From contig OV121091.1 in assembly GCA_921293015.1 (NCBI GenBank), positions 40,780,839 to 40,844,838 of the forward strand: 64,000 nt of DNA. Direction: 5' to 3'. The notes under the pieces were generated by a model, which saw only the letters and a program-made list of their open reading frames with translations, did no database searches and was not told where the DNA came from. The position numbers were made by a program, and so were the translations under genes. This DNA comes from Phorcus lineatus (taxonomy: Eukaryota > Mollusca > Gastropoda > Trochida > Trochidae). Shown here one piece after another: positions 1 to 12,224 of the stretch (within the stretch, counting starts at the first letter, position 1; each line of letters starts with the position of its first letter).

Positions 1-217
1 TGAGCTTCAGATCAAGATGTCTGTAGGGGTTCAGAAACTTTGTCTGCAGTAGAGAACTGTTCTATATGCAGTAAGGTTTTGGTGCACTGGATTTCAGCGC
101 AGCACCACCCATGATTGGGTAGCTCGTGCAAATGCTTGCAGGTTTCACTGCAATGTTTAGCATGAGATAAGTAAATACTTTTAAAAGCGGCATTAAACCT
201 CAAATCACCTCACTTAA
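1..217 (+). mobile_element. tRNA-derived SINE copy, cut by the window edge
   Basis: It matches the body and tail of the SINE seen in full at 13519 and 14306: a CTTTGTCTGCAGTAGAGAAC block, an ACCACCCATG block, a GCAGGTTTCAC block, and the terminal GGCATTAAACCTCAAATCACC. The tRNA-like head is lost or lies before base 1. A deletion around 160-170 removes part of the body. Confidence 0.8.
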
Positions 218-512
218 GCACCACACTAGCACCACTCATCCTCACTAAAGCCAAACACACCCGCCCCACCCCGAAAACAAGTCTTGCCCTTACCATTGAA
301 TTTCTTATCTCCAGATCAGTCTTCAGTCTGTTGTGTATATATATATAAGAGACTGTTCGTGGCCAGGATTAGCCCATGGGACAAGCAATGTATATAGAAC
401 TGTATTCTATTGTTGAACAAGGAGTATTCTATCATGACAACTGGCTTCCATTGTCTGCATGATATTTGTGTATATTACAGTTATGATGTACTTGATAAGC
501 TAGTACACTAGG

Positions 513-543
513 TGTACATGAGGTGGGTAGGTAGGTAGGTTGG
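513..543. repeat. Short GTAG tetranucleotide repeat
   Basis: GTGGGTAGGTAGGTAGGTTGGG holds about four GTAG units. It is a minor microsatellite. Confidence 0.7.
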
Positions 544-2241
544 GTCTTGTTTTCTAGGAGTGCTGTTATTGTGGCCCATGCTGAGTGGAGGCTTAAGGTC
601 TACTACTTATAGGGTTTTATTGCTTTTATGAATTGTTGAGTGTAATCTGTCAAAATACTTCAAGATATTTATGTCACATTCAATTTGCTTCTTGTTATGT
701 GTTTTGAAGCGTATCATTTCAACTGTGACAGTTTGTGTCGTTTGTCATGAAGAAAACGCAATGGCAGTTAGTTTTTATCAGAAAATTGCCTCATTTTCAG
801 GTTTACAAGTCCTTCTATATGAAGTCAATTGAAACTCACTTTAGAGGAATTCTTTTTTTGGCAGTAGAAGTTTCAAACTCATAATGCCTTCCCTTAGTGA
901 TTAAGCAGTGATATTCTTCTAAAACATGAATTTATATGTCCTTTCTTCTCTCAGAATTATTATCAAATTGTGTAATAATATGTTTATCAACAATTCCTCA
1001 CAAAAAAACAAGTAACAACATCAGAGTTGAAGTTTTATCTTTACATTACATTCATGAATTTACCTAATTCATTCAAGGAGTAGAAATATAGATTATAATT
1101 GTCAATATAGACTCCTTGAAAATCTTGAATCAAATTTGATAAACAGAAATGCAGATTTAATTCTCTGAATAGAAATTTCTCAAACTATGTAAAAACCTAC
1201 TCTAAGGTGATAAAATTTGTTAAATGTGACTACTTCAATGGATTAATGCACCAGCCCAGCAGACAAACCAGCCATAACAATTTACAGTTATCTCTGTTAA
1301 TGTTTAAGGTCCTATTTGTGATTGTTCAAGAGGCAACCAGCAACTCTTTGTAGTTGCTGTAAAGTGCTGTAAGATAATGGGTCTGGAGTCTCCTATTGAG
1401 CAGTATAACATTGTTGTAGGGCTGTTGTGTCAGGGGACTCTAAGCCTTTGATGTCCGTGTATTAAACCCTGGTTTGACAACCAGTAATTCTGCACTCTTC
1501 TGTGTGAGAGGTAGCCAATTGGAACACATGTATTTGTACCTGTGTACTGTAGGCGGGGCATTGTTGTTACCTTCCTCTTTGATTTTCTCGTTAATGGAAT
1601 TACCTGTTACCTGTGCATGTCATTCAGGACATTCCACAAATGTTTCAAAGGGACCACCTGAAGATTTTAAAAAATCAATTTCTTTTACAAATTAACGTCT
1701 TATTCAAGCGGTAGTTTAATGTCAGGAAATAACTGAGGATGCAAAAAATTATGCATTCCTTTAACCCTCAATATCAATGCTCAATGAAGTTGAAGTGTCT
1801 ACACATTATAACCCTAATTCTTTGGTCATAAAGCTTAGCCCTTGATATTTTATAAAGCTCAAATTCCTCATTAAACTAAGAGTCTTCAGCATACATGTCA
1901 ATGAGGTATAGACAAGAAGAATAAGCAACACTGATCCAGAAGCTATGGCAAAGCCTTGTGCTGCTTGGGAACCAACAAACCATGGGTGATAACAATCCTG
2001 AAGTACTTGCAATAACTGATGATAAAATAATGGCATTGTATCTTCCTTCTTAGAATAAATGGAGGAGATTGAGTCAATGAATTTGAATTTTCCCGGAAGT
2101 CAGTTTGATCGCATCTGTCTAATCCTCCTTTCATTTTGTTTAACGACATCATCAGGACAAACCACACGAACACAAGGATGGTGTTTTCTCTTTTAAAGGC
2201 TATCTAATTTGTCATGCTTGTCAACCTGTCGGCTATCTTTC

Positions 2242-2257
2242 ACAGGTGTTCACCTGT
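2242..2257. promoter_or_regulatory. Palindromic pair of CAGGTG/CACCTG E-boxes
   Basis: ACAGGTGTTCACCTGT consists of two inverted ACAGGTG half-sites separated by two bases. It lies in a CpG-richer patch (about 2220-2400). CACCTG is the core bound by Snail- and ZEB-type zinc fingers and some bHLH proteins; function here is inferred only. Confidence 0.3.
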
Positions 2258-3040
2258 AGCTAACGACCATACCTGTCCGACCAGGTAGCGAAAAATCGCG
2301 CTTGGCAGAGCCACTAGCTTCTGTATGCAATCAGGTGGATGGGAAAGATACAACTCCGGTTGTCGACAAACCTCCTGCTCATCGCCTTGCAGCAATTTTG
2401 GGGTCAGGAGTCATCTAATAGGAATTTAAGGAGGGTCTGCAATTTGTCCAAAGTATATCAACTTAGAAAAATGTTTTTTTAATACATTTTATTTTTGGAT
2501 GTTACATACTTTTTAATATATATTTGAGACATCATTTATATTTGGAATATGATATGGTTATTCTTTTTGCTTAAAGTTTTACATTAATATATCTATACTA
2601 ATAAAGAAAGTTACCTTTGTAGTAAACATTTTGTAAATAAGAAATAAAGTAGCCTCAACCATTATATGTATTGCAATAGAGTACAGTTTTGCCATAAGCT
2701 ATGATAGTTAAAGCACAAATGTCCAATTGATATGTACACCCACAAGGGAACAATTAACAGACTCTCAATCTGTAATGAACATTTTTCAAAAATATCAAAA
2801 GAATATGAAAAGAATACTGGAATTCTTTCTTAGAGATAGCTATTTGAAACATGACTGGTCTTCTATTTAATTGATGATGCATCACTAGGATAAAGGATTA
2901 AGCTCAGGTATTAGAGAGTCAACTCATCCCTTTGATGTGTATGTTTTTTATTAGGACCCAATCATGACAAAATGCATTAAAACATGAGACTTGTTACTTC
3001 CTTGTTTAGTGCTTGACATTAAGGGAGAAAACAATGATTG

Positions 3041-3126
3041 GACTGGCCTAGATTTTCAAAGCTCTCTTAGTGCTAAGATAGTCATAAGCCAGTGTTAATG
3101 TATGGTACATAGTGCTTAGGCCCTGG
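3041..3126. repeat. Dispersed repeat with CTCTCTTAG(T/C)(G/A)CTAAG core
   Basis: GGCCTAGATTTTCAAAGCTC then CTCTTAGTGCTAAG, a TTAATGTATGGTAC stretch and TGCTTAGGCCCTGG. It shares blocks in order with 63928-64000. The core is nearly self-complementary, typical of a palindromic, MITE-like molluscan repeat. Confidence 0.65.
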
Positions 3127-3232
3127 GTCTATTTTCACAAAAAAGGCTTTGCCCTAAGTTCAATCCCTTTAACATTTTATCAGTATTACCTAAGTGACGT
3201 ATGACCACCTTAGCCAAGGACCTTTCAAAGTT

Positions 3233-3441
3233 TTATTCTACACGCAGTAAGGTTTGAGTGTAATGCTACACTGAATTTCATCTCTCTTTCCAGTTTGCTA
3301 CTTCCAGGTGTTCCCTGCAGGTTTCACCGCAATGCATAGCCACAATGGTGTTGCAGGCTTTCTCCCTGCAACAAGACTAGCGGCCGCAATAGAAGTGAAA
3401 TATCATTGAAAGCAGCTTTAAAACCCAAATCATCTCACCTT
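3233..3441 (+). mobile_element. SINE copy, 5'-truncated
   Basis: It starts inside the body (TTCTACACGCAGTAAGG) and runs through the GCAGGTTTCACCGCAATGCATAG and GGCTTTCTCCCTGCAA blocks to a diverged tail (AGCTTTAAAACCCAAATCATC). It lacks the tRNA-like head. Confidence 0.8.
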
Positions 3442-6400
3442 CATATTTTATCAATCTCCAAGTCCATATGACATATTTCAAATACACTTTTGATGTTCCC
3501 TCTTCAGATACAGCTCTCATTGCTTATCAGGATCAAACAGACTTGAAACAAAGGTGTAAAGCTAGAGATGTTTCCCATACTATAGTAATGCATTTTTAAC
3601 ACAGGCCATAAATCATATTTGTGGAACCAACTACATGTAAGATATATATGCTAGTTCTCTCGAGACCATTTATCTCGGATTTCTGAATGAATACACTTCC
3701 ATATGATATCTTATACAAAGGGTTCATCATTTAATCAAATTTTTATTAAAAAATCAATATAGTGGTCTTTATGTGTCATATTGTCAAATATATGCCTGAA
3801 GATTAATAGAGTTGATTCTTTTTATTTGTCCTTGAAATAAAAAAGGTTTCAAAATATGATGCTGATGTAATTTTACCAGAAGTTATCGAGATTTCCTCTC
3901 GGTCTCAGAGATAAGGAATGTTTCAGTCTTATAAGGGGAGAGGGATTATTACATCTTTTACTTAGCTTGACTGTTATCAGGGCTCAGTATATTTATTGGA
4001 AGAGGTGAGAGAAGATGACAGGTTTATTGTGTTCACATTACACACCTGTGTATTATCTACCTGTGTAACAAACACCTGTAATAAGCTTTCTGAAACATCT
4101 GCATTTATTGACATGTCCCTGTTTAATCAGGTGATGGCATATATTTATAGTGTTGGTTTCTTAGACTTAATTGCACTGGTTGCAGCCAAGATTTTTTTCT
4201 AAAAGGCTTTTGTTGCTTTTTAATAATTTCTAAAGGTAAAAGCATGTCTAAAGGTGATATAAGATTAGTTGATTTTGTTGAAAAGACATCCTAAAATTTG
4301 TGTTAAAAAGTTTTGTCAGAAGTTGTTTACAAATATTTCACATCATATTTCTCGAGAACAGATGAGTTAAACTTTAAGATTTTCAGTGTTTTTCTTGTTT
4401 GATGAATCAATGAATTTAAATCTCATTTGCTGCTCAATCTTTTTCTAATTAACATCTTTTCACAAGAGCCGCTCACAGGTGTATTAAGTCAGTCTGGTTT
4501 ATCATTAGCTAAAACTGTGCCTTTATTATCTTCAACAATATAATTATCCCACCAACAAAGAATTTAAATTTGGCTGAATACCTCAATTCATGTTTGCATT
4601 GAAATTACTTCACCCAAGTTAGGTATAGGAGATCGTTCCTCTCCAGGTGTGTATGATCAATCAACAGGTAAATCCCTTGATTCACCTCAGCTTGGGACTA
4701 AAGAATGATTAGGGGTCTAAGCAGCCCTTGATGGTATTCAGAGGTGTTTAAATTGAGGAAAAGAGATATTTATAAACCTGGCTTACACTTAACAGTATAG
4801 CTCTGAACAGGTGCTTGCTTCGTATTCCATGGTTGGGACAATACAGGTGTTAGCTTATAGGTGTACATCTTATCAGGGGATTGGTAAAACATCCTTAGGC
4901 AATGTTTGCAACAAAAGCTGGTTTGGCACATGTTTGCAGGAAAACAAACTTTAAAAACTCTGACTTTGTTGTCAGATACAGTGAATAAGCACCAGTGCCT
5001 GAAGGAATATTTGTACATTTGATGGACTGTCTTTGTTGGAAGTTAAATGTAAGTCCATTGAAGTTGTCAGTATTTCATAATAAAGGATTTGAGGGGGTAG
5101 AAGGTTGAGCTCGGTTAACTAAAAGATTTCAGTATCATCGTCTACAGGTAATGTTTTGTGTTGTAAGCATCTTGAACTCTGTTGAATATCAGATTTCCAC
5201 ATACAGGCCAGAATACTCCATAATGTAGCACTTCACAGTTGAATGGTTTTATATGGGTTTCTGTATCAAATTTCTATTCATATGTAATTTACTTTTCATA
5301 AAGAACTTTTATGAGATTAAATTATTCAGCATGTAATTCATATTTCCATAATGAAAATAAAAATAATCAAACTAACTGTGACAGGTATACAAACATCATA
5401 AACTGCCTTTATGTTAAAGCCATGAATGTTAAACTGTTGCATAGTTTTTGTGATATGTTTTTCTTGTAGTGGGATTAAAGCAGGATGAACGCAATGACCT
5501 GCATATTTAGTGTTGGCAGACAATGGGGAGGGCCCTATCAGTGCACATCAGTTCAAGCAGGCTGGTGGTTTGTGGCAGATAAAACTGTCAGAGTTATGAT
5601 AAAGTAGCCACATGGCACTCCCATGTTGGCTTTGTTGTTGTCAATGATGCTGGTGACCAGAGTCTTCAGGTGAAACTCTGACCTTGTGAAGATCTAGATG
5701 TATTGGTAAACCTTTAGCTCCTGAATTTGTGAATATCAACCACTACTATTGAATTGGTAGTTGTGATGCTAGATGGTTGAGTACATGCTTTTACGTCTGA
5801 GTGCTATACCAGTTTTTATCTAATATAGTGTCAGCCATTTGTGGTTTTAAGTATGATGAGCATCATAGCCCAATGACAAAGTCAAACAAGGTTTTTGTGG
5901 TTGGGGTGGTTTTATAGTCACAATGGTAGTGGCAGATGGGATGATATAGACTAGCACATAGTCCCTCATAGATAAATATGAAATGAGCCTGAAGTAAATA
6001 TTTGAATGATTATATTGTAGATAAAATTCCTCATAGATTCCATAAATGGACTAGTCAAAAGTAGCTGAAATATATTTCAAGTTTTCATTCGGATCACCTA
6101 CAGAAGTTTCTCCCAAACTCACAACTTGCTTTTGAATGTTCACTTGATGAACTTGTTGACAACTTGCAAAATTGAGATATTGTTTGTAATAACAAAGGGT
6201 GATATTATCACTAACTGATCAAACACTTGCTCAACCCCAGAGGGAGTATCCAGCCCATTGTCTGCACTGCTGTGGTGTGAAGTTGTAGAGCATGTAGCAA
6301 AATCAATTTCATCATTGTATCATAAACAAACAATGGAATGCCATACTCATCGTTATCATTGTATTGTATAAAGAATGAATTATAGATACAAATACTAGAA

Positions 6401-6749
6401 TTCTTTAATAGATGACAAAGCATCACATAATGACTTTTTCAGTACCTGCCAACATAGACAAACTCATCAATACATTATTCAGCTTCATAACTGTAAGTAG
6501 AACCTATATAACAGAGCATATATGAGACTTAATGAAGCTCCTTACAAAAAAAGACAATTTATTGATAAAAGGTTTGTAGCATGTTGAAGTGAGAAGTGAA
6601 GCCAGTAGATATCCAGGGATATACCTGGAGTCTGATAAAAGAGCTGTCGCAGCTGGGGGAATCGGTGGGTCGATCTGTTAAACCTTGAATTATGGGATAA
6701 AGAGATCCTTTTGAAGGTTAGTGGGACACTATAGCTGGACATACAAAAC
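3442..6749. other. No gene seen
   Basis: AT-rich, apart from the ACCTGT cluster at 4043-4079. Nothing else is recognisable. Confidence 0.6.
4043..4079. promoter_or_regulatory. Cluster of three ACCTGT motifs
   Basis: CACCTGT at 4043-4049, TACCTGT at 4058-4064 and CACCTGT at 4073-4079 are spaced 15 bp apart, with an ACAGGT at 4019-4024. The regular spacing suggests either a small decayed repeat or a binding-site cluster. Confidence 0.3.
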
Positions 6750-6930
6750 TAGTTGCGTGGAATATAGTACATTAAACATTGATAGTTGTGTGGAATATGG
6801 TACAGTACACATTAATAGTTGTGTGGAATATAGTATGGTATACTTTTATAGTTGTTTAGATATAGTACAGTATACATTAATAGTTGTGTGGAATATAGTA
6901 TGGTATACTTTGAAAGTTGTTTAGAATATG
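6750..6930. repeat. 33-bp minisatellite, about 5.5 copies
   Basis: Units follow TAGTTGTGTGGAATATAGTA plus about 13 bases (such as TGGTATACTTTTA or CAGTACACATTAA). The two endings alternate, giving a 66-bp higher-order rhythm. Because 33 is a multiple of three, open frames appear on both strands; these are not genes. A more diverged unit may continue to about 7016. Confidence 0.85.
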
Positions 6931-7565
6931 TTACTAGAAAGTGATGGCAGATTTGATTAAATACAATAGAGATTGGGAAGTTATGTAGAATATATGGCAC
7001 ACTATACATACAGTAGTCAAGTGTTCAATGATAATGATAATCAGTTGATAATTCTGTGGTATGTAACACAATATATAGTACGTACTATTGGATGATGATC
7101 AGGAATATAAAAGACTTTAATTTCATAGATATTTGTGTATATAACATACAAGATCAGTGTATGAAATAAACTCATTTACAGTCTGTTAGGGATGTGGAGC
7201 ATAGCATGATGAGATCACATTTTGAATATGATAGGGCCTGTGCCAGAAATGGTTTATTGCTTGTGCAAGATACAATAGACACAAAAGATGATACACATGC
7301 AAAGAACAAGGCAATTGTCTTTTATCGATTATCAACATTTATCTCACAAGCAGATATATAGCTCTATCATGATGGAGTTTGAGTTTTTCGCAAGTTTATG
7401 TTTTCTACAAAGATCTTAAATCAAATTTTATGTTTCCATCTCAAGGAAGAAAATGATTAAAGAATCAAACATTGGGTGCAAATGGTAAAGCCTTTCTTAT
7501 AATTTGAACTTACGACAACAAGAAACAAGTTCATAAGTCAAATGATTTTAGAAGTTGGAGTGATG

Positions 7566-7727
7566 AAGAATGATTTTATGGATAAACAACTTCTTTATTC
7601 TGTATTGCAATGTTTCATCATATATTCTAATGTCAGACAATTGATTGACAATGACATTAGAATTCCTTGTTGAAATGTTGCTATACAGAATAAGGAAGCT
7701 GTTTATCCATAAATCGTCATCATTCTT
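7566..7727. repeat. Long imperfect inverted repeat (hairpin), ~70-bp arms, 16-nt loop
   Basis: The left arm 7566-7635 (AAGAATGAT, TTTATGGATAAACA, TTATTCTGTAT, TTCTAATGTCA) is the reverse complement of the right arm 7652-7727 with a few mismatches and small gaps. The loop is 7636-7651. A transcript from either strand would fold into one long hairpin. It may be a foldback/MITE-type element or a hairpin RNA precursor; no clear target-site duplication was found. Confidence 0.85.
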
Positions 7728-10700
7728 GATTGTGATTGTGATCAACTAAAATAAGTAATCTTACATTCATTCTTTTACTACATATATCTAGGTTTTTAAA
7801 AATATTTCTAAACAACCAGGAAGTTGTTTTTCAAACATCTCTCGAGATCATATACTTACCCACCAATATTTTTTTCCATGGCAGATAGTTGTTTTAAAAG
7901 TGAAAATTTACAAATTTAGACAAACTTTTGGAAAATACATCGATATGATTATTACAATGGTTGTTTTATGGTTCTGACCATTTGGAAACAGTTGAGGTGT
8001 ATTGATTCTAGATCATACACACACGTCAACCCACAAATACCATATCTTTGTTTATAGGTTTCTACAAAATTAAAGAATATCTATAAATTGATTTATGAGG
8101 GATCAGTTTCCATGGCTACTTGCATGTAGTGTGTACATTGTATGTAGAAGCTGTCAAATTGTCCACCACCCCCTTGCAAGTCTGTTTGGCCAAGCGTAAG
8201 GGTAAATCCACAAATGTTTTACTTGACAATATTTTCCTTTCCCTGTTAGTTTATGCAAGAGAGAGTGTTTATTCAGTGGACTGGTAGATAAGACCAGAAC
8301 ACTTATGTTTGTGAGGTATGGGGAGGTCTCTACGGCTCCTTGATAAACCACAACGTAGGCTGTATACCTGGTAAGTAATGATAGGAATTTGATAATTTTT
8401 AGAAACATATAAGTGTTAGAGGGTCCGAATACATACACTCAGATTTATGTGGTCGGTTATCTGTCAGTCTGTTGCCTCACACGCTTGTTTCAAGTTTAAG
8501 TGATAAACTGTTGCCTGAAATTGTTGGTTGTAGTGGAGGGTTTCACGTGTTGAATGATTTCTTGGTCCATGGTTTAGACATTAATATTATCATTTCAGAA
8601 TTTCAGGCACAAATTCATGCTCATATTATTTTTCAAGGATAAGATGTTAACAAATTTGCTGATTTCAGTTATTCAATGTTTGGGATATAATTATGTTTTT
8701 TAATTCAGTTTGCTTAATTTTTATTTCTTAAAGGTATTAATTTATCTTGTTTGACTTGTGCATGTCAAACATCATGGAAATTATTGATTCTCTGTATTTG
8801 AGATCAGATGGCCCTCTGATGATAAGAAATTTATGAATAAACTTTATTGAATACTTCGAAGCTATCTATGGAAATCCTTCCTTTTATTATGATTTACTGA
8901 CATTATTTTTCATTGATTACATGTGTCAAGTTCCTTTTATTCATTGGAAAAAGGGCGAGAAACAGGAATTTTAAAATATTCATCTCTCCTGAAAAAATCC
9001 CTCAAATCTTGTCGAGACTGTTAATGAGATATGTGTGAAATCAGGATATAAAATGTTAAATGATAAATTATTTTAAACCCTAAAAATATTTGCAAAATGC
9101 TAAAGGACAACAAAAAAAGGATTAACTGCTTAATATATTTTGAACAAAATCTCTAACGAATAATTCCACATTTCTATGGTTTGAGATGATACAATGTTCT
9201 AGGTTATACAGCTGGAGTTACAGCATTCTCAAAGAGGTGATGTTACTGTTGATTTCTTGCACATCCAGTGTGAAATCAATTTTTACCTTGTGTAGATGAC
9301 ATGTCCAGAATTTGCTCACTCAGCAGAACAGGAAGTAAAAATATAATCAACTCTTGCATGAAGGTATATTGATTATCTCTCTACTGTGTCTTCTCCCACA
9401 GCACAATTGGATTTCTCTTTCGTGTAGAACTAAATAACTATAAATACTCTCACAAGTTTTTCACATCTTTTTTGAAAGCTGGCAAAATTCATCTATAAGA
9501 CCTTTCTCCTTGATGCTATGTCAAAGATTCTTTTATATCATTGACTAAATACATCAGGTATTTGGTTTTTTACTTTCACTGAAAGATTTGTGCTGAAGAA
9601 AAAGGATAATTATCATTTATTGTTTTACATGTTTTACCTTTATAGTGTTTTCTTATGTTTTAGGGATTAATGTTTAATTAGTATTTGAATATTATATTTC
9701 CTGTGTTTAGCATGTAATTTTTGTTACAAAAAATGATAATATGAACATTTTGAGATTTCTGCTTTCTCCAACCCTTAAAGGCCTTGGACGATGTGATACA
9801 CAATGTGAATGTTGTCTGTCACAACTTTGTGTATGAATAAAAACTTAGAAACTGGAGAAATCTTGAAAATATCAATTTTCTCTAACACATGTGTTTTTAA
9901 ACCACGTTTATGATTTTAAAAATGTGTAATTGCCTTGACATTGACACCAAACCACAGGATTTAATAACTTTCTGAAATTCCTCAGCCTAGTTTTGTAACC
10001 CCCTGCCAGGAATTCCATAAACTGGGTGGTTTTTAGCTGTTTGACAAACCGCAGCTTGTCTCCCACATGCTTCTTGTAATGACATGATATTGAGTTACAC
10101 TGTCAATTTATCTCTCATTTTGTTCTCCCACAATAAGCAACCACATGTTTGTTACACAGGCAGGGATGTTCCTTGTTAGTCTGTCATCGAGACCCTTTGG
10201 CAAAATATTAAAGGAGCCTTCTTAAGTCTAGGAAATGTTGGCAAGTCTAGTTGCCTCAGCCTGAAATTAATTATTGTACAGGCCTCCCTTTTATATTATT
10301 TCATACCAAATATTGGAAAATAAATTGTTGATGAAATCTTTTTTTCAGGGACTATATGTTAGTCAAGTTCCTTCTCTGCTTCTACTCTAGAGAACCCTTT
10401 AATACCAAACCTGAATTAAAATTAAACCCACAATCAGTCTTTAATCTCTCTCCTAACACAACGATAATGGTTGAGATATTTCCGAGCGGCTCTAAACCAT
10501 AAATCACTCACTCTATTTCTTACATAGCTTCTGAAATTTAAGGGTCATCCTTTATTTAGTTCTTGTAATGTTTGCGAATTTTAAAAATCTCAGTTTTAGA
10601 TTAAAAATCAGCTTAAGGCAAATGTTCTGTAATTAAGGCTTAGTATAAGAAAATAATAAAGAAAGTTCTTTTGTAACAGAAAAAAAAGAAACCTTAGCTA

Positions 10701-11769
10701 AATGACATAATCCTGAATGTGAAAATGATTTTTAAAAAAAGGAAAGATATGTATTGAACTTAATGAAGCTTTCATTAAAAGTAGATAAAATGGGGCCTTT
10801 TTGCTTAAAATATGCTTGTGTATATTCCTAATAATAACACTTTTTTCTATCCACTTAATGTGTTTTTATCTCCAAAGTGTATTTATGCTAATTTCAATTA
10901 TCAAAAAACTATTTTTAAGAGATTTGTTTCAGTCACTATAATAATTCTTTTAATTGTTATGAAAGAGAAATTAATTACTTTAAACCAAATACACCTGCTA
11001 CTTTGTGTGTAGAAGCCGGCGTGATTACAAAATATTTTTGAAAAGACTTCCCTTCTTTAACTAAAAACCATCATTTGACTGTTATAAAAGAGCTAATAAA
11101 TAGTTAAAAGCTAACACACCTGCTGCAGAAGATGTTAAGCCGCAGTTAAAGGGAGATAACTCAGGGCAGCTTATTCACAAGTTTGTGAGGAGTATTATAT
11201 AGATCTCTTGTCACAAAACAACAATCAAAGGAAAACTTTCCAATTTCTTTTTTTCCATTCATAGCATTATTTGAACAGGGTCTGCAAACAGACACTGTTG
11301 GTCTTTGTGACTTTCTATGATAATCACTCCATTCTCCACTCATAGAGAGTGACACTTTTTTCCTTCAATGGTCAACTGAGGTAAACAATTGTAATGTTGA
11401 CATTAAGGGCGTAACAATGACATTTGTCCAGCTACCTGACAGGTGAAACAGTAGTTACCTGGATATTTAGGAGTGAAGTCGTTCACTCATGTGAAATAAG
11501 AACAGGTGCTTACAGTAATGGCCTTGGGTCAAACTGTTGTAACATTTTTAGAAATGAACTTGGATTTATAAATTATATTTATCTAATTCAATATTTCCAA
11601 GGTATATGTAATGGTTTATCATCATAGTTGATACAAGTAAAGGTGAAAGCGAATCAGTAACTAGGAAAGTAGTTGAGTGTACATGTAGTGAAAAAGTCGC
11701 GAATAACGAAGGTAAAACAAAGGTAAATCATGTAGATATGAGAGGAAAGGTAAAACATTTATATTTTTA
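7728..11769. other. No gene seen
   Basis: AT-rich. The only notable item is the AAAGGGAGATAACTC motif at 11148-11162. Confidence 0.6.
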
Positions 11770-12110
11770 TCATAAAGGAGATTTCTTGTGTAGTAGTTAG
11801 AGTTAAACTCAAGTAAAATTTAAAGTTTTATGATTACAATAAAGGAATATTCTTGTTTAAGTTGTAAAGAGTAATCTGTTCAGGGTTTTTGACTTGAGTA
11901 AAAATCGCCATTTTTTATATCAAACTTGTTTTCTCATATTCTCAATTGAAAGAGTAGTAACATAGACAGGTAGCAACAAAGTTCTCACCTTAAATTAAAA
12001 AAATTATGTTTAATGAGAAATAAAAGAGTTTTCTTGTTAACTCAAGTCAAAGAGTGGTTACCTGTACAGGTAGAAGCAAAGTAATCTACCTGGCCCTGTA
12101 AGATTGGATT
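11770..12110. repeat. Degenerate direct repeats, roughly 70-100 bp apart
   Basis: A pattern of TTTCTTG, AACTCAAGT, AAAGAGT and ACAGGTAG recurs in decayed form, clearest between 11928-11990 and 12025-12095 (GAAAGAGTAGTAAC then GACAGGTAGCAAC, against CAAAGAGTGGTTAC then TACAGGTAGAAGC). Earlier partial copies lie near 11774 and 11842. Confidence 0.45.
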
Positions 12111-12202
12111 AGTTCTCTGCCAGGTGTGAATTGTCTAATAATGTTTGTGTGAAGAGACAGGGATAATAAAAGTAAACCACGGGGAGCCACTGTGTCTGTA
12201 AG

Positions 12203-12224
12203 ATGGCCGACAGACACCTTCTTT
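12203..12224 (+). CDS. Speculative short first coding exon (ATG GCC GAC...)
   Basis: An ATG in good context (AAGATGGCC) is followed by seven codons and one base before a possible GTAATG donor at 12225. The leftover T would join the AT at the start of the RING exon to give a Tyr codon in the correct frame, so phase is compatible. The frame otherwise runs on for 36 codons to a TGA at 12308. The donor is mediocre, and a matching donor somewhere in 23 kb is expected by chance. This is a candidate only. Confidence 0.15.

Larger units (their letters stand above)
218..3040. other. No gene seen
   Basis: AT-rich non-coding DNA, upstream or intronic to the RING gene. It holds a short GTAG repeat near 513 and the E-box palindrome at 2242. 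Short open frames lack splice or codon support. Confidence 0.6.
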
